From: an uncultured Oscillospiraceae bacterium | GTDB taxonomy: Bacteria; Bacillota; Clostridia; Oscillospirales; Oscillospiraceae | Reading direction: 5' to 3' | DNA: 22,928 nucleotides | Assembly: GCA_910587285.1 (NCBI GenBank) | Contig: CAJULM010000045.1 | Location: forward strand, 1-22,928 | Part shown: positions 15,109 to 21,182 of the stretch, piece after piece | Position numbering within the stretch: the stretch's first letter is position 1 | Layout of the letters: each line of letters opens with the position of its first letter | Made by a program: the position numbers and the translations under genes | The notes under the pieces: generated by a model | What the model saw: only the letters and a program-made list of their open reading frames with translations | What the model was told of the DNA's origin: nothing | Databases searched by the model: none

Positions 15109-15137
15109 ACTATAGCACGAGATACCTCACCTGTCAA
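15109..15137 (-). promoter_or_regulatory. SigA promoter of tldD-tldE
   Basis: Read on the minus strand: TTGACA (15137-15132), a 17-bp spacer, and TATAGT (15114-15109), with a TGC extended -10. It fits consensus closely. Its -10 region CGTGCTATAGTAG is identical to that of the blaI promoter. Confidence 0.9.
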
Positions 15138-15173
15138 GGTATTGGAGGAATTTTTTGTCTGCGAACAGGCGCA

Positions 15174-15218
15174 AACAGCCCCGGCGCCGGGCTTTCGCCA
15201 AACGCCGGGGCCGCTGTT
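15174..15218. terminator. GC-rich hairpin between blaR1 and tldD
   Basis: AACAG plus CCCCGGCG (15174-15186) pair with CGCCGGGG plus CTGTT (15203-15210 and 15214-15218), with a three-base bulge. It lies downstream of the blaR1-like gene and upstream of the tldD promoter. It could end blaR1 transcription, but the T tract on that strand is short (TGTTT), so the call is uncertain. Confidence 0.45.
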
Positions 15219-15270
15219 TTCCGGTTCGGGCCGCTCACAACCGCCGTCTGAGCCCCGGCTGTTGAAGGCC

Positions 15271-15288
15271 ATGTTTCACGTGAAACAT
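15271..15288. promoter_or_regulatory. parS: parS chromosome-partition site (Spo0J/ParB binding)
   Basis: TGTTTCACGTGAAACA (15272-15287) is the exact 16-bp parS consensus established for Bacillus subtilis Spo0J and shared by most bacterial chromosomes. The flanking A and T extend the palindrome to 18 bp. ParB loads here, spreads as a CTP-dependent clamp, and recruits SMC for origin segregation. Such sites cluster around oriC, so the locus is probably origin-proximal. It lies in the gap between blaR1 and tldD, outside any gene. No other full-length copy is seen in the window. Confidence 0.95.
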
Positions 15289-15299
15289 ACGTTTGTCAA

Positions 15300-18200
15300 T
15301 CACCAGCCGGTGCCGGTGCCCTCGCACACCCAATTCCCATCCGCCAGCCGCATATAGGCCACCCGGCCCCAGGTCAGCGCCCCCTCCGGGGCGTCGTCCC
15401 CCTGGTAGTAATCGGTGTTCCCCGCCCAAAACGGGCCGTTAGTATCGCCGTTCTCCGGGACGAACACCAGGCTGTAGCCGAAGCTGAACCAGGTCTTGCC
15501 GTAGTCCTCCGCGGCGAAGCCGTCGCCGAGGTACTGGGCAAATTCCTCCATCTCCTCCGCGGTCAAATGGGCGTGGGCGTCCGCCGTGACCGTTCCAGGC
15601 CGCGCGTAGGTGCAGGCGTACCGGCTTCCGGGGGCGCATTTGGTCATGGCCCCCTCGTAGCCCTCAATCCACTCCCGCACCACCTCCTCGTGGCTCTGCC
15701 CCCGGTCAGGGACGGAGGTGGTGCGCAGCTGTTGCAGCTCCACGTTATCGAAGCAGTCCCGCAGGATCTGATAGGGGCCGGGGTTGAGCCTGGGCGTGCC
15801 CAGGGGGGCGTTGTTTGAGCTCCCGCCCCGGTCGTGGGCCATGTAATAGTCCAGCTGGTTGTCCTGGGTGCGTATGGCGATCATGTTGGACCTGCTGTAC
15901 GCCCAGACGCAGTTCAGGCTGTCCGTTGCCTGGATGATGAGGGTATCCCCGTCCGCCGCGCCGTCGGGCAGCACGGTCAGCTTTTCCCAGGCAAAGCTCT
16001 TGGCAAAGTCCGTCAGCCAGTACGTTACGTAGTGGTCAAGGGGCGCGTCCACCTGATAGGTGTACGACGCTCCGCTCCGCCCCGCCTCCGCTGAGGCAAT
16101 CAGCTCAAAGGACGTGCCCTGGGCGTTGGCGATGCCGTCCATCACCGCCTGAATGGCCAGCTCCTCCTCGGTGGGCAGCAGCCCCTCCAAAACCCCTTCG
16201 ATATACCGGTAATCGTCGGTGAAGCAGTCTTCGGTAACGTTGGCCTCGCTGTGGCCGCACACCGTCAGGGCGTAGTGCATACAGGCCTGGATGGGGTCTG
16301 TGGCCCAATCCGCCCGCCCCGCGTCCGCCTCCTCCTGGAGGTACTGGGCGTACTGGGTCACGGTCATCCCCATCTCCCGGACCTCGCTGGGCCTGACGTG
16401 CTGGGGGGTGGGATCCACGTCGGCGTCGATGATCTGCTCCCGCTCGGGAATCCACACGCCGCCGGGGCCGTCCTCCGCCAACTGCACCAGGCTGAGAATC
16501 CACACGCTGCCCTCGGTGTCCCCGGTGATGTTTTTGTAGGGCCAGTAGGCCACGTGGGTGTAGGTCTTCCCCTCCCAGAGGTACTCCCGCTGCCGCAGCT
16601 CGGTAGGGTCGTAGGCCTCCACCCCCTCCGTGTCCAGCACCTGCCCCCGGGCGTATTCCCAGATGGCCGCCTGGGCCGCGGAGAAGCGGTCCCTGTCCTC
16701 GTACCCAACCTGTACGCTGGTGGGCCGCATCATGGCATAGTAGTGCTCCCTGTCCCGGGCGAAGACCTCATAGGTTCCGGTTTCAGGCTCATAGAGCCAA
16801 TCCTCAAACTCCGCCTGGTCCCACTGGCACACGGTGTGCAGCCAGCCCTCGCCGTCGGTGTTGTCCAGGAAGTAGCTGGCCAGGGCGCTGTCCCACAGCG
16901 GCTCCCCGTCGTAGAGCACCACGTCGTCCCGCAGCTCCGCCGGGATATCCTCCAGCCGCGCCCGGAGGGTGTCCAGGGTCTGCGTGCCGGTACTGGGGCT
17001 GTAGGGCTCCACCCCCTCGGTGTCCAGCACGGCCTTTTCGGCAAAGTCCCGGATGGCCTGATAGGCGGCGGTATACTCCTGCGCGCCCTCCATGGCGAAA
17101 CGCGGCGCGGAGGGCTGGTCAAAGACATAATAATGCTCGCTGTCCCGGGCGAACACCACCACCTCGTCAAAGGCCCCATACCCGCCGTTTCCCTGGGGGT
17201 GGAGATACTCCTCCAAGCGGGCCTCATCCCACTGGTAGACGGCCAGCAGCCAGGGCATGAACTCGTTTTCCCAGTCCGCCGGAACGTCCCACCAATAGCT
17301 GGCCAGGACGCCATCCTGGCCGAGCACCGACACATCCTCCGGGCGGTTGACCACCTGGGGCCGCAGCTCCTCCGGGATATCCTCCAGCCGCTCTTGCAGG
17401 TTTTCCAGGGTTTTGCCCTTCTCCGGCGCGCCGGAGAAGGTGCACCCCACGGCCCCCGCCACGATGAGGACCAGGGCCAGCGCCAGGGCGATCACCGTTT
17501 TGGGCCCGCGGGCGATGAGCTTCACCCGCTCCTTGATCCGCCGCTTTCCCCCCGTCATGGTGGTGGCGGTTTGCAGCAGGGATGTGCGCCCCCCGGCGAT
17601 CATGGCCACCAGCGTGCGGCCATAGGGAATGCGCTCCCCCTCGCCCAGGGCGCGGATAGCCCCCTCGTCACAGGCCAGTTCCCCGTCCTGCCGGGACAGG
17701 GCCGCCGCCCACCACACCAGCGGGTCGAACCAGTACAGGCACAGGCAGGCGCACCGCACCAGCGCCCACCAGTGGTCCTTCTGGCGGTGGTGGGTGAGCT
17801 CGTGGGCCAGCACGTGGCGCAGCCGCTCCGGGGATTCCAGGGCGGCGGGGGTGACGTAGATTCTGGGCCGGACCGTCCCGCACAGGCAGGGGGAGGGCAG
17901 CGCGTCCGACACATACACCGGCAGGAGGCAGGTCACTCCGTCCAGCCTTTTGGCCCCCCTCAGCCGCCGCCGCAGGCCCAGGTTGACCATGATAAACCAA
18001 GCCGCCATTATCGCCGCGCCGGCCAGCCACACGGCTTTGGCGTACTTTTCCGCCAGCTGGGCCAGGGTGGGGCCGCGCATGAGCTGTCTGGCCTGGGCAT
18101 CGATGTCGCTCAGGTCGGCGGGGGTGAGGTCGGCCTCCCGCCCGCCCTGCCGGCGGTAGTCCTCGATGACCTCGGCCCGGGCGTCGTCATAGGAGCGCAC

Positions 18201-18434
18201 GGGAATCGCCGTCTGGCCGACGGTCTGGACGATCTGGGGCGGCTGCTCGGCCCGGTCCAGCAGGGCCAGGGCGCTGTAGGCGCTGGTGAACAGGTTCACC
18301 GGCAGCAGCAGCCGCACCGCCACCAGCAGCCACAAGGCGTACTGCGCCCTGGGGTCGATTTTCCCCCGCAGCAGGGGCCGCAGGGCGGCGATGAGCACAA
18401 TGAGAATGGACGATGTGATCAAAATTCCCCTCAT
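15300..18434 (-). CDS. BlaR1/MecR1-like M56 sensor protease, extended
   Basis: A 1044-residue membrane protein. The N-terminal ~310 residues are M56 peptidase: helices near 2-22, 31-50 and 133-152, zinc site HELTH (211-215) and a probable third ligand E252 in GELACDE. A further helix (~312-330) leads to a 710-residue extracellular part. That part lacks a visible penicillin-binding SxxK/SxN set. It begins with two copies of a ~125-residue unit (342-478 and 487-608) and then has a unique region to the end. In BlaR1 systems the sensor is activated outside and its protease domain causes cleavage of BlaI. The ATG overlaps the blaI stop (ATGA). The signal is unlikely to be a beta-lactam in the usual way. 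The frame also runs open upstream across blaI, but that is shadow sequence. Confidence 0.85.
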   Translation of the reverse strand: MRGILITSSILIVLIAALRPLLRGKIDPRAQYALWLLVAVRLLLPVNLFTSAYSALALLDRAEQPPQIVQTVGQTAIPVRSYDDARAEVIEDYRRQGGREADLTPADLSDIDAQARQLMRGPTLAQLAEKYAKAVWLAGAAIMAAWFIMVNLGLRRRLRGAKRLDGVTCLLPVYVSDALPSPCLCGTVRPRIYVTPAALESPERLRHVLAHELTHHRQKDHWWALVRCACLCLYWFDPLVWWAAALSRQDGELACDEGAIRALGEGERIPYGRTLVAMIAGGRTSLLQTATTMTGGKRRIKERVKLIARGPKTVIALALALVLIVAGAVGCTFSGAPEKGKTLENLQERLEDIPEELRPQVVNRPEDVSVLGQDGVLASYWWDVPADWENEFMPWLLAVYQWDEARLEEYLHPQGNGGYGAFDEVVVFARDSEHYYVFDQPSAPRFAMEGAQEYTAAYQAIRDFAEKAVLDTEGVEPYSPSTGTQTLDTLRARLEDIPAELRDDVVLYDGEPLWDSALASYFLDNTDGEGWLHTVCQWDQAEFEDWLYEPETGTYEVFARDREHYYAMMRPTSVQVGYEDRDRFSAAQAAIWEYARGQVLDTEGVEAYDPTELRQREYLWEGKTYTHVAYWPYKNITGDTEGSVWILSLVQLAEDGPGGVWIPEREQIIDADVDPTPQHVRPSEVREMGMTVTQYAQYLQEEADAGRADWATDPIQACMHYALTVCGHSEANVTEDCFTDDYRYIEGVLEGLLPTEEELAIQAVMDGIANAQGTSFELIASAEAGRSGASYTYQVDAPLDHYVTYWLTDFAKSFAWEKLTVLPDGAADGDTLIIQATDSLNCVWAYSRSNMIAIRTQDNQLDYYMAHDRGGSSNNAPLGTPRLNPGPYQILRDCFDNVELQQLRTTSVPDRGQSHEEVVREWIEGYEGAMTKCAPGSRYACTYARPGTVTADAHAHLTAEEMEEFAQYLGDGFAAEDYGKTWFSFGYSLVFVPENGDTNGPFWAGNTDYYQGDDAPEGALTWGRVAYMRLADGNWVCEGTGTGW
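16611..17411 (-). repeat. Tandem duplication inside the BlaR1-like sensor
   Basis: Residues 342-478 and 487-608 align as two copies. Shared blocks, in order, are TLxxLxxRLEDIPxELRxxVV, LASYxxD, QWDxAxxExxL, FARDxEHYY and VLDTEGVExYxP. The spacing between blocks is similar. They look like an old in-frame duplication with moderate divergence, in protein more than DNA. The unit may bind a ligand; its family is unknown to me. Confidence 0.85.
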
Positions 18435-18814
18435 TTTGCATTCCACTCCGCTCTGTCTAAAATATCGTACAGCTCGTCGATGTCCGCCCTGGACAGGCCG
18501 CCCCGGTCCGCCAGCGAGCTGACCAGCAGGCTCACGCTGCCCCGGAAGGCCCGCTCCAGCAGGCAGTCCGCCTCCGACGCCGCCGCGGCCTCCCGGCCCA
18601 GCGCCGCCCGGAACACCTTGGCCCGGCCCGCCGTCTCGTGGACGATCAGGCCCTTCTCCTCCATGCGCCGCACCATGGTGTTGACGGTGCTCTTGGTCCA
18701 GCCCGCGCTGTCCTTCAGCGCCCGCACCAGTTCCATCAGGGTCTTCGGCCCCGCCCACAGACACTCCATCACCCGCCACTCGCTGGGCGAGAGCACGCTG
18801 CGCTTTTCCTCCAT
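18431..18814 (-). CDS. blaI: BlaI/MecI-family transcriptional repressor
   Basis: A 127-residue winged-helix repressor (PF03965 type). The DNA-binding half (~5-75) reads LSPSEWRVMECLWAGPKTLMELVRALKDSAGWTKSTVNTMVRRMEEKGLI, typical of BlaI, MecI and CopY, and the rest forms the dimerisation helices. It would repress its own promoter until the BlaR1-like protease cleaves it. ATG 18814 follows AAGGAGGAATT. The -10/-35 lie 46-75 bases upstream with dyad symmetry at the likely operator. No beta-lactamase is adjacent, so the pair may control other genes. The closeness of the divergent sigma gene is noted. Confidence 0.93.
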   Translation of the reverse strand: MEEKRSVLSPSEWRVMECLWAGPKTLMELVRALKDSAGWTKSTVNTMVRRMEEKGLIVHETAGRAKVFRAALGREAAAASEADCLLERAFRGSVSLLVSSLADRGGLSRADIDELYDILDRAEWNAK

Positions 18815-18840
18815 TTTTGAATTCCTCCTTATGGTCTATT

Positions 18841-18874
18841 GGCTTACTGTTGTAAGCCTACTATAGCACGTAGG
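18841..18874. promoter_or_regulatory. Candidate BlaI operator, two overlapping dyads
   Basis: GGCTTAC (18841-18847) and GTAAGCC (18852-18858) form a perfect 7-bp inverted repeat with a four-base centre, just downstream of the blaI -10 on the minus strand. CCTAC (18857-18861) and GTAGG (18870-18874) form a second dyad that covers the -10. BlaI/MecI sites usually carry TACA/TGTA halves; the first dyad contains TTAC and GTAA halves. Binding is inferred. Confidence 0.6.
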
Positions 18875-18888
18875 ATTACATTTGTCAA
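18860..18888 (-). promoter_or_regulatory. SigA promoter of blaI-blaR1
   Basis: Read on the minus strand: TTGACA (18888-18883), a 17-bp spacer, TATAGT (18865-18860) with a TGC extended -10. Near consensus, about 46 bases from the blaI ATG, with two inverted repeats overlapping or following the -10. Confidence 0.9.
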
Positions 18889-18908
18889 CCAAACCGTAAT
18901 TGAAGAAA

Positions 18909-18937
18909 TTGAAATTTTTCCGGCCCCGTGTGATAAT
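18909..18937 (+). promoter_or_regulatory. Candidate promoter of the second ECF sigma operon
   Basis: TTGAAA (18909-18914), 17-bp spacer, GATAAT (18932-18937). It is divergent from the blaI promoter with about 20 bases between the -35 elements. The sigma ATG is ~100 bases downstream. An additional ECF-type promoter for self-regulation cannot be excluded but no clear one is visible. Confidence 0.6.
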
Positions 18938-19039
18938 AGGGGGTGCTCAATCGTTTTATACACGTAGCTACAAACAAGCAGCATGAGAATAACCCAGCGC
19001 GACAACACCAAGGAGCAACACGAAAGGAGGCCCGCAGCC

Positions 19040-19540
19040 ATGGAATCACAAAACCTGGCGCAGCTGTTCCGCCAGTATGGAGACGACGTGTTCCGGCTGG
19101 CCTACAGCTACCTGGCCTGCCGGGCGGACGCGGAGGACGTGTGCCAAGGCGTATTTCTCCGCCTGGCGGAAGGGGGAGTCACCCTGCTGCCGGGGCGGGA
19201 AAAGGCCTGGCTGCTCACCTGCGCCGCCAACGCCTGCAAAAGCCAGCTGCGGTCCTTCTGGCGGCGAAACGTGGGAGAGCTGGACGAGTCCATTCCCTTT
19301 CGGGACGACACCGACCAAGCGGTGTGGGACGCGGTGATGGCCCTGCCCCCCAAGTACCGGGCGGTGGTCCACCTCTACTATTGGGAGGGCTACGGCCAGG
19401 GCGAGATCGGGGAGATTCTCCACATATCCCGCACGGCAGTACAAACGCGGATGAGCAGGGCCCGGGCCCTGCTGAAAAAGGAGTTGAGCGACGATGAGGA
19501 AGGATTACCGGCATTTGATGGCGCAAGTCGCGCTGACTGA
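19040..19540 (+). CDS. ECF-type RNA polymerase sigma factor
   Basis: A 166-residue sigma-70-family factor. Region 2 is at ~8-45 (LFRQYGDDVFRLAYSYLACRADAEDVCQGVFLRL), and region 4 at ~101-149 (ALPPKYRAVVHLYYWEGYGQGEIGEILHISRTAVQTRMSRARALLKKEL), ending in the usual HTH. I chose ATG 19040, eight bases after AAAGGAGG (~19024-19031); the longer frame from 18983 lacks such a site. The next gene overlaps its 3' end by 47 bases. It is divergent from blaI. The signal and regulon are not visible. Confidence 0.92.
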   Translation: MESQNLAQLFRQYGDDVFRLAYSYLACRADAEDVCQGVFLRLAEGGVTLLPGREKAWLLTCAANACKSQLRSFWRRNVGELDESIPFRDDTDQAVWDAVMALPPKYRAVVHLYYWEGYGQGEIGEILHISRTAVQTRMSRARALLKKELSDDEEGLPAFDGASRAD

Positions 19541-20171
19541 CCAAAAAAAGGAGGAAATCTTGACCATGTTGGAACAGAATAACAATCAGACGAGCAAACG
19601 GCGGATGCCCGCCGCCACCAAAATCGTGCTGGCCGCCGCCCTGGCGGTGGGGTGCGTGTTGTCCATCGCGGCGGGCCTGCCCGCCCAGGTATACAATTTC
19701 ATGAGCGGCGGCTCGGTGTCCATCACGGATCACGGCAACACCACCACCGTCGACAGCTTCGCATGGGACCTGAACGGCGAGCAGGCCGCCCCCATCGTCC
19801 TGGAGGACGGCAAGCTGTGGTTCGTAAACGGCGATGAGCGCACCGACCTCACCGGCCTCGTCGATGAGAACACCCCCTATATCTACGAGCACGCCGACCC
19901 GGCCACCGGCAACAAGGGATATGTCGTGGTGGGCGGCACCGCGGAGAACTACGGCTGGGCCGAGTTCTTCCTGACGGAAGACGGCGCCTGCTCCATGCAG
20001 GGCCAGAACTACGCCGACAGCTACCTCACCATCGACGGGGTGCGCCAGCCCTCCTATGAGATGTCCGAGGAGCTGGTGGAAAAGCTGAACCACGACCCCA
20101 GCTATGAGCTGAGCTCCGTCAACCACCCCTGGCTGGACGCCGCGCTGGACCAGCTCAGCCTGGACATCTGA
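19494..20171 (+). CDS. Membrane-anchored probable anti-sigma factor
   Basis: A 225-residue protein. A cytoplasmic N-terminus (~1-40, with LMAQVALTDQKKEEILTMLEQ, like the helical sigma-contact part of clostridial anti-sigma proteins) leads to one membrane helix (~43-63). The rest is an extracellular domain of ~160 residues without recognised family. The ATG lies inside the sigma gene, after AAGGAG. A second candidate start, ATG 19566, has a stronger AAAGGAGG and follows the sigma stop, but would lose the conserved-looking N-terminus. Role inferred from position after an ECF sigma gene. A strong hairpin follows. Confidence 0.72.
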   Translation: MRKDYRHLMAQVALTDQKKEEILTMLEQNNNQTSKRRMPAATKIVLAAALAVGCVLSIAAGLPAQVYNFMSGGSVSITDHGNTTTVDSFAWDLNGEQAAPIVLEDGKLWFVNGDERTDLTGLVDENTPYIYEHADPATGNKGYVVVGGTAENYGWAEFFLTEDGACSMQGQNYADSYLTIDGVRQPSYEMSEELVEKLNHDPSYELSSVNHPWLDAALDQLSLDI

Positions 20172-20189
20172 ACCCCCCGTTCCCAGTTT

Positions 20190-20230
20190 GGAGCGCCCGG
20201 AGCATTTGCTCCGGGCGCTCCGGCGCTTTT
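20190..20230 (+). terminator. Terminator of the second sigma operon
   Basis: A perfect 14-bp stem, GGAGCGCCCGGAGC (20190-20203) with GCTCCGGGCGCTCC (20208-20221), loop ATTT, then GGCGCTTTT. The T tract begins a few bases after the stem, so termination may be less efficient than at the other terminators here. Confidence 0.75.
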
Positions 20231-20294
20231 CCCCGTCTTTCGCCGTCTTTTGTTCAACTGTCACAATTTTCACAAGGTTTTTCTCCGGCTTCTA

Positions 20295-20323
20295 TTGTCT
20301 TTTGGTAAAAACCATGCTATCCT
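20295..20323 (+). promoter_or_regulatory. Promoter of the hydrogenase-associated operon
   Basis: TTGTCT (20295-20300), 17-bp spacer, TATCCT (20318-20323) with a TGC extended -10. A short stem CCTAAG/CTTAGG (20321-20337) sits at the expected transcript start. Upstream, at 20250-20275, TCACAA occurs twice in a T/A-rich stretch and could be an activator or repressor site. Confidence 0.65.
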
Positions 20324-20364
20324 AAGAACAGCTTAGGGCACGCGCCCATCAGGGAGGTATTCCA

Positions 20365-20703
20365 ATGAATTTGAAAGAGGTCCGCGATATTCTCCACGCC
20401 GAGGTGCTGTGCGGCGAGGAACTGTTAGACACCGAGGTCCGCTCCGCCTGCGGCAGCGACTTCATGAGCGACGTGCTGGCCTACGTGAAAAACCAGGCGC
20501 TACTGCTCACGGGGCTGGTCAACCCCCAGGTGGTGCGCACCGCCGAGATGATGGACATGAAGTGCATCGTCTTCGTCCGGGGCAAGCAGCCGGACGGCGG
20601 CATCCTGGAGCTGGCCGACGACCGGCAGCTGGTGGTCATGGCCACCAAGGAGCGGATGTACAACGCCTGCGGGCTTTTGTACCTCAACGGGCTGAGGGAG
20701 TGA
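20365..20703 (+). CDS. DRTGG-domain protein (HPr kinase-like)
   Basis: A 112-residue protein resembling the small DRTGG-domain proteins (N-terminal-domain relatives of HPr kinase/phosphorylase and phosphotransacetylase). The visible core is ALLLTGLVNPQVVRTAEMMDMKCIVFVRGKQPDGGILELADDRQLVVMATKERMYNACGLLY. The molecular role of these proteins is not known, although they occur repeatedly in clostridial [FeFe] hydrogenase operons, as I recall. ATG 20365 follows GGGAGGT. The next gene starts five bases after the stop, and a second DRTGG protein follows two genes later. Confidence 0.8.
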   Translation: MNLKEVRDILHAEVLCGEELLDTEVRSACGSDFMSDVLAYVKNQALLLTGLVNPQVVRTAEMMDMKCIVFVRGKQPDGGILELADDRQLVVMATKERMYNACGLLYLNGLRE

Positions 20704-20708
20704 GCGCC

Positions 20709-21134
20709 ATGGACGACCGCATCCGCCTGTCCTACCAGGTTGAGGGGGGCGACCTGACCCACGCGGGGGAGGCCTCCTCCAGCGTGAAGCAGGCCCTGCG
20801 CAAGCTGGGCCTGGACCCCAGCGTCATCCGCCGGGTGTCGGTGTGTATGTACGAGGGGGAGATCAATATGGTCATCCACGCCAACGGCGGCACCGCTCAG
20901 GTGGACGTGGGGCTGGACGACATCACCATCACCCTCACCGACCGGGGCCCCGGCATTCCCGACATCGGCAAGGCCATGCAGGCGGGCTTCACCACCGCCG
21001 CCGACTCCGTGCGGGATTTGGGCTTCGGCGCGGGCATGGGCCTGCCCAACATGAAAAAATACAGCGACGAGATGACGGTGGACTCCGTTCTCGGCGTGGG
21101 CACCACCGTCACCATGGTGGTGCGCATCGAATAA
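20709..21134 (+). CDS. HATPase-domain protein, RsbW/SpoIIAB-like
   Basis: A 141-residue GHKL-type ATP-binding protein with the N box YEGEIN (E49, E51, N53), the G1 box DRGPGIPD (78-85) and the G2 box GFGAGMG (105-111). Related small proteins are anti-sigma kinases or histidine-kinase-like ATPase partners. There is no His-phosphoacceptor or sensor domain, so it is not a complete sensor kinase. It lies between a DRTGG protein and a hydrogenase-type protein and may relay redox or hydrogen state. The ATG at 20709 lacks an ideal ribosome site but is five bases after the previous stop, and the frame opens far upstream only as shadow. Confidence 0.87.
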   Translation: MDDRIRLSYQVEGGDLTHAGEASSSVKQALRKLGLDPSVIRRVSVCMYEGEINMVIHANGGTAQVDVGLDDITITLTDRGPGIPDIGKAMQAGFTTAADSVRDLGFGAGMGLPNMKKYSDEMTVDSVLGVGTTVTMVVRIE

Positions 21135-21182
21135 GGCGCGGGACCGGCGCGCTTTGCATCACAACAGGAGGAGGTAAACGAC

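Noticed and set aside
16251..18866. An 871-codon plus-strand open frame opposite blaR1-blaI
   Set aside because: It is antisense to a well-supported M56/BlaI pair, is rich in His, Gly, Pro and Arg as expected of GC-rich shadows, and has no domain or ribosome site.
18983..19039. Longer start for the second sigma factor (from 18983)
   Set aside because: No ribosome site there, and the extra residues are polar and unlike sigma region 2; AAAGGAGG points to ATG 19040.
20250..20275. Rex-type operator upstream of the hydrogenase operon
   Set aside because: TCACAA occurs as a direct repeat and TTGT/ACAA ends are 17 bases apart, so the symmetry of the Rex consensus is not met. A redox regulator would be plausible biologically, but the sequence does not show it.
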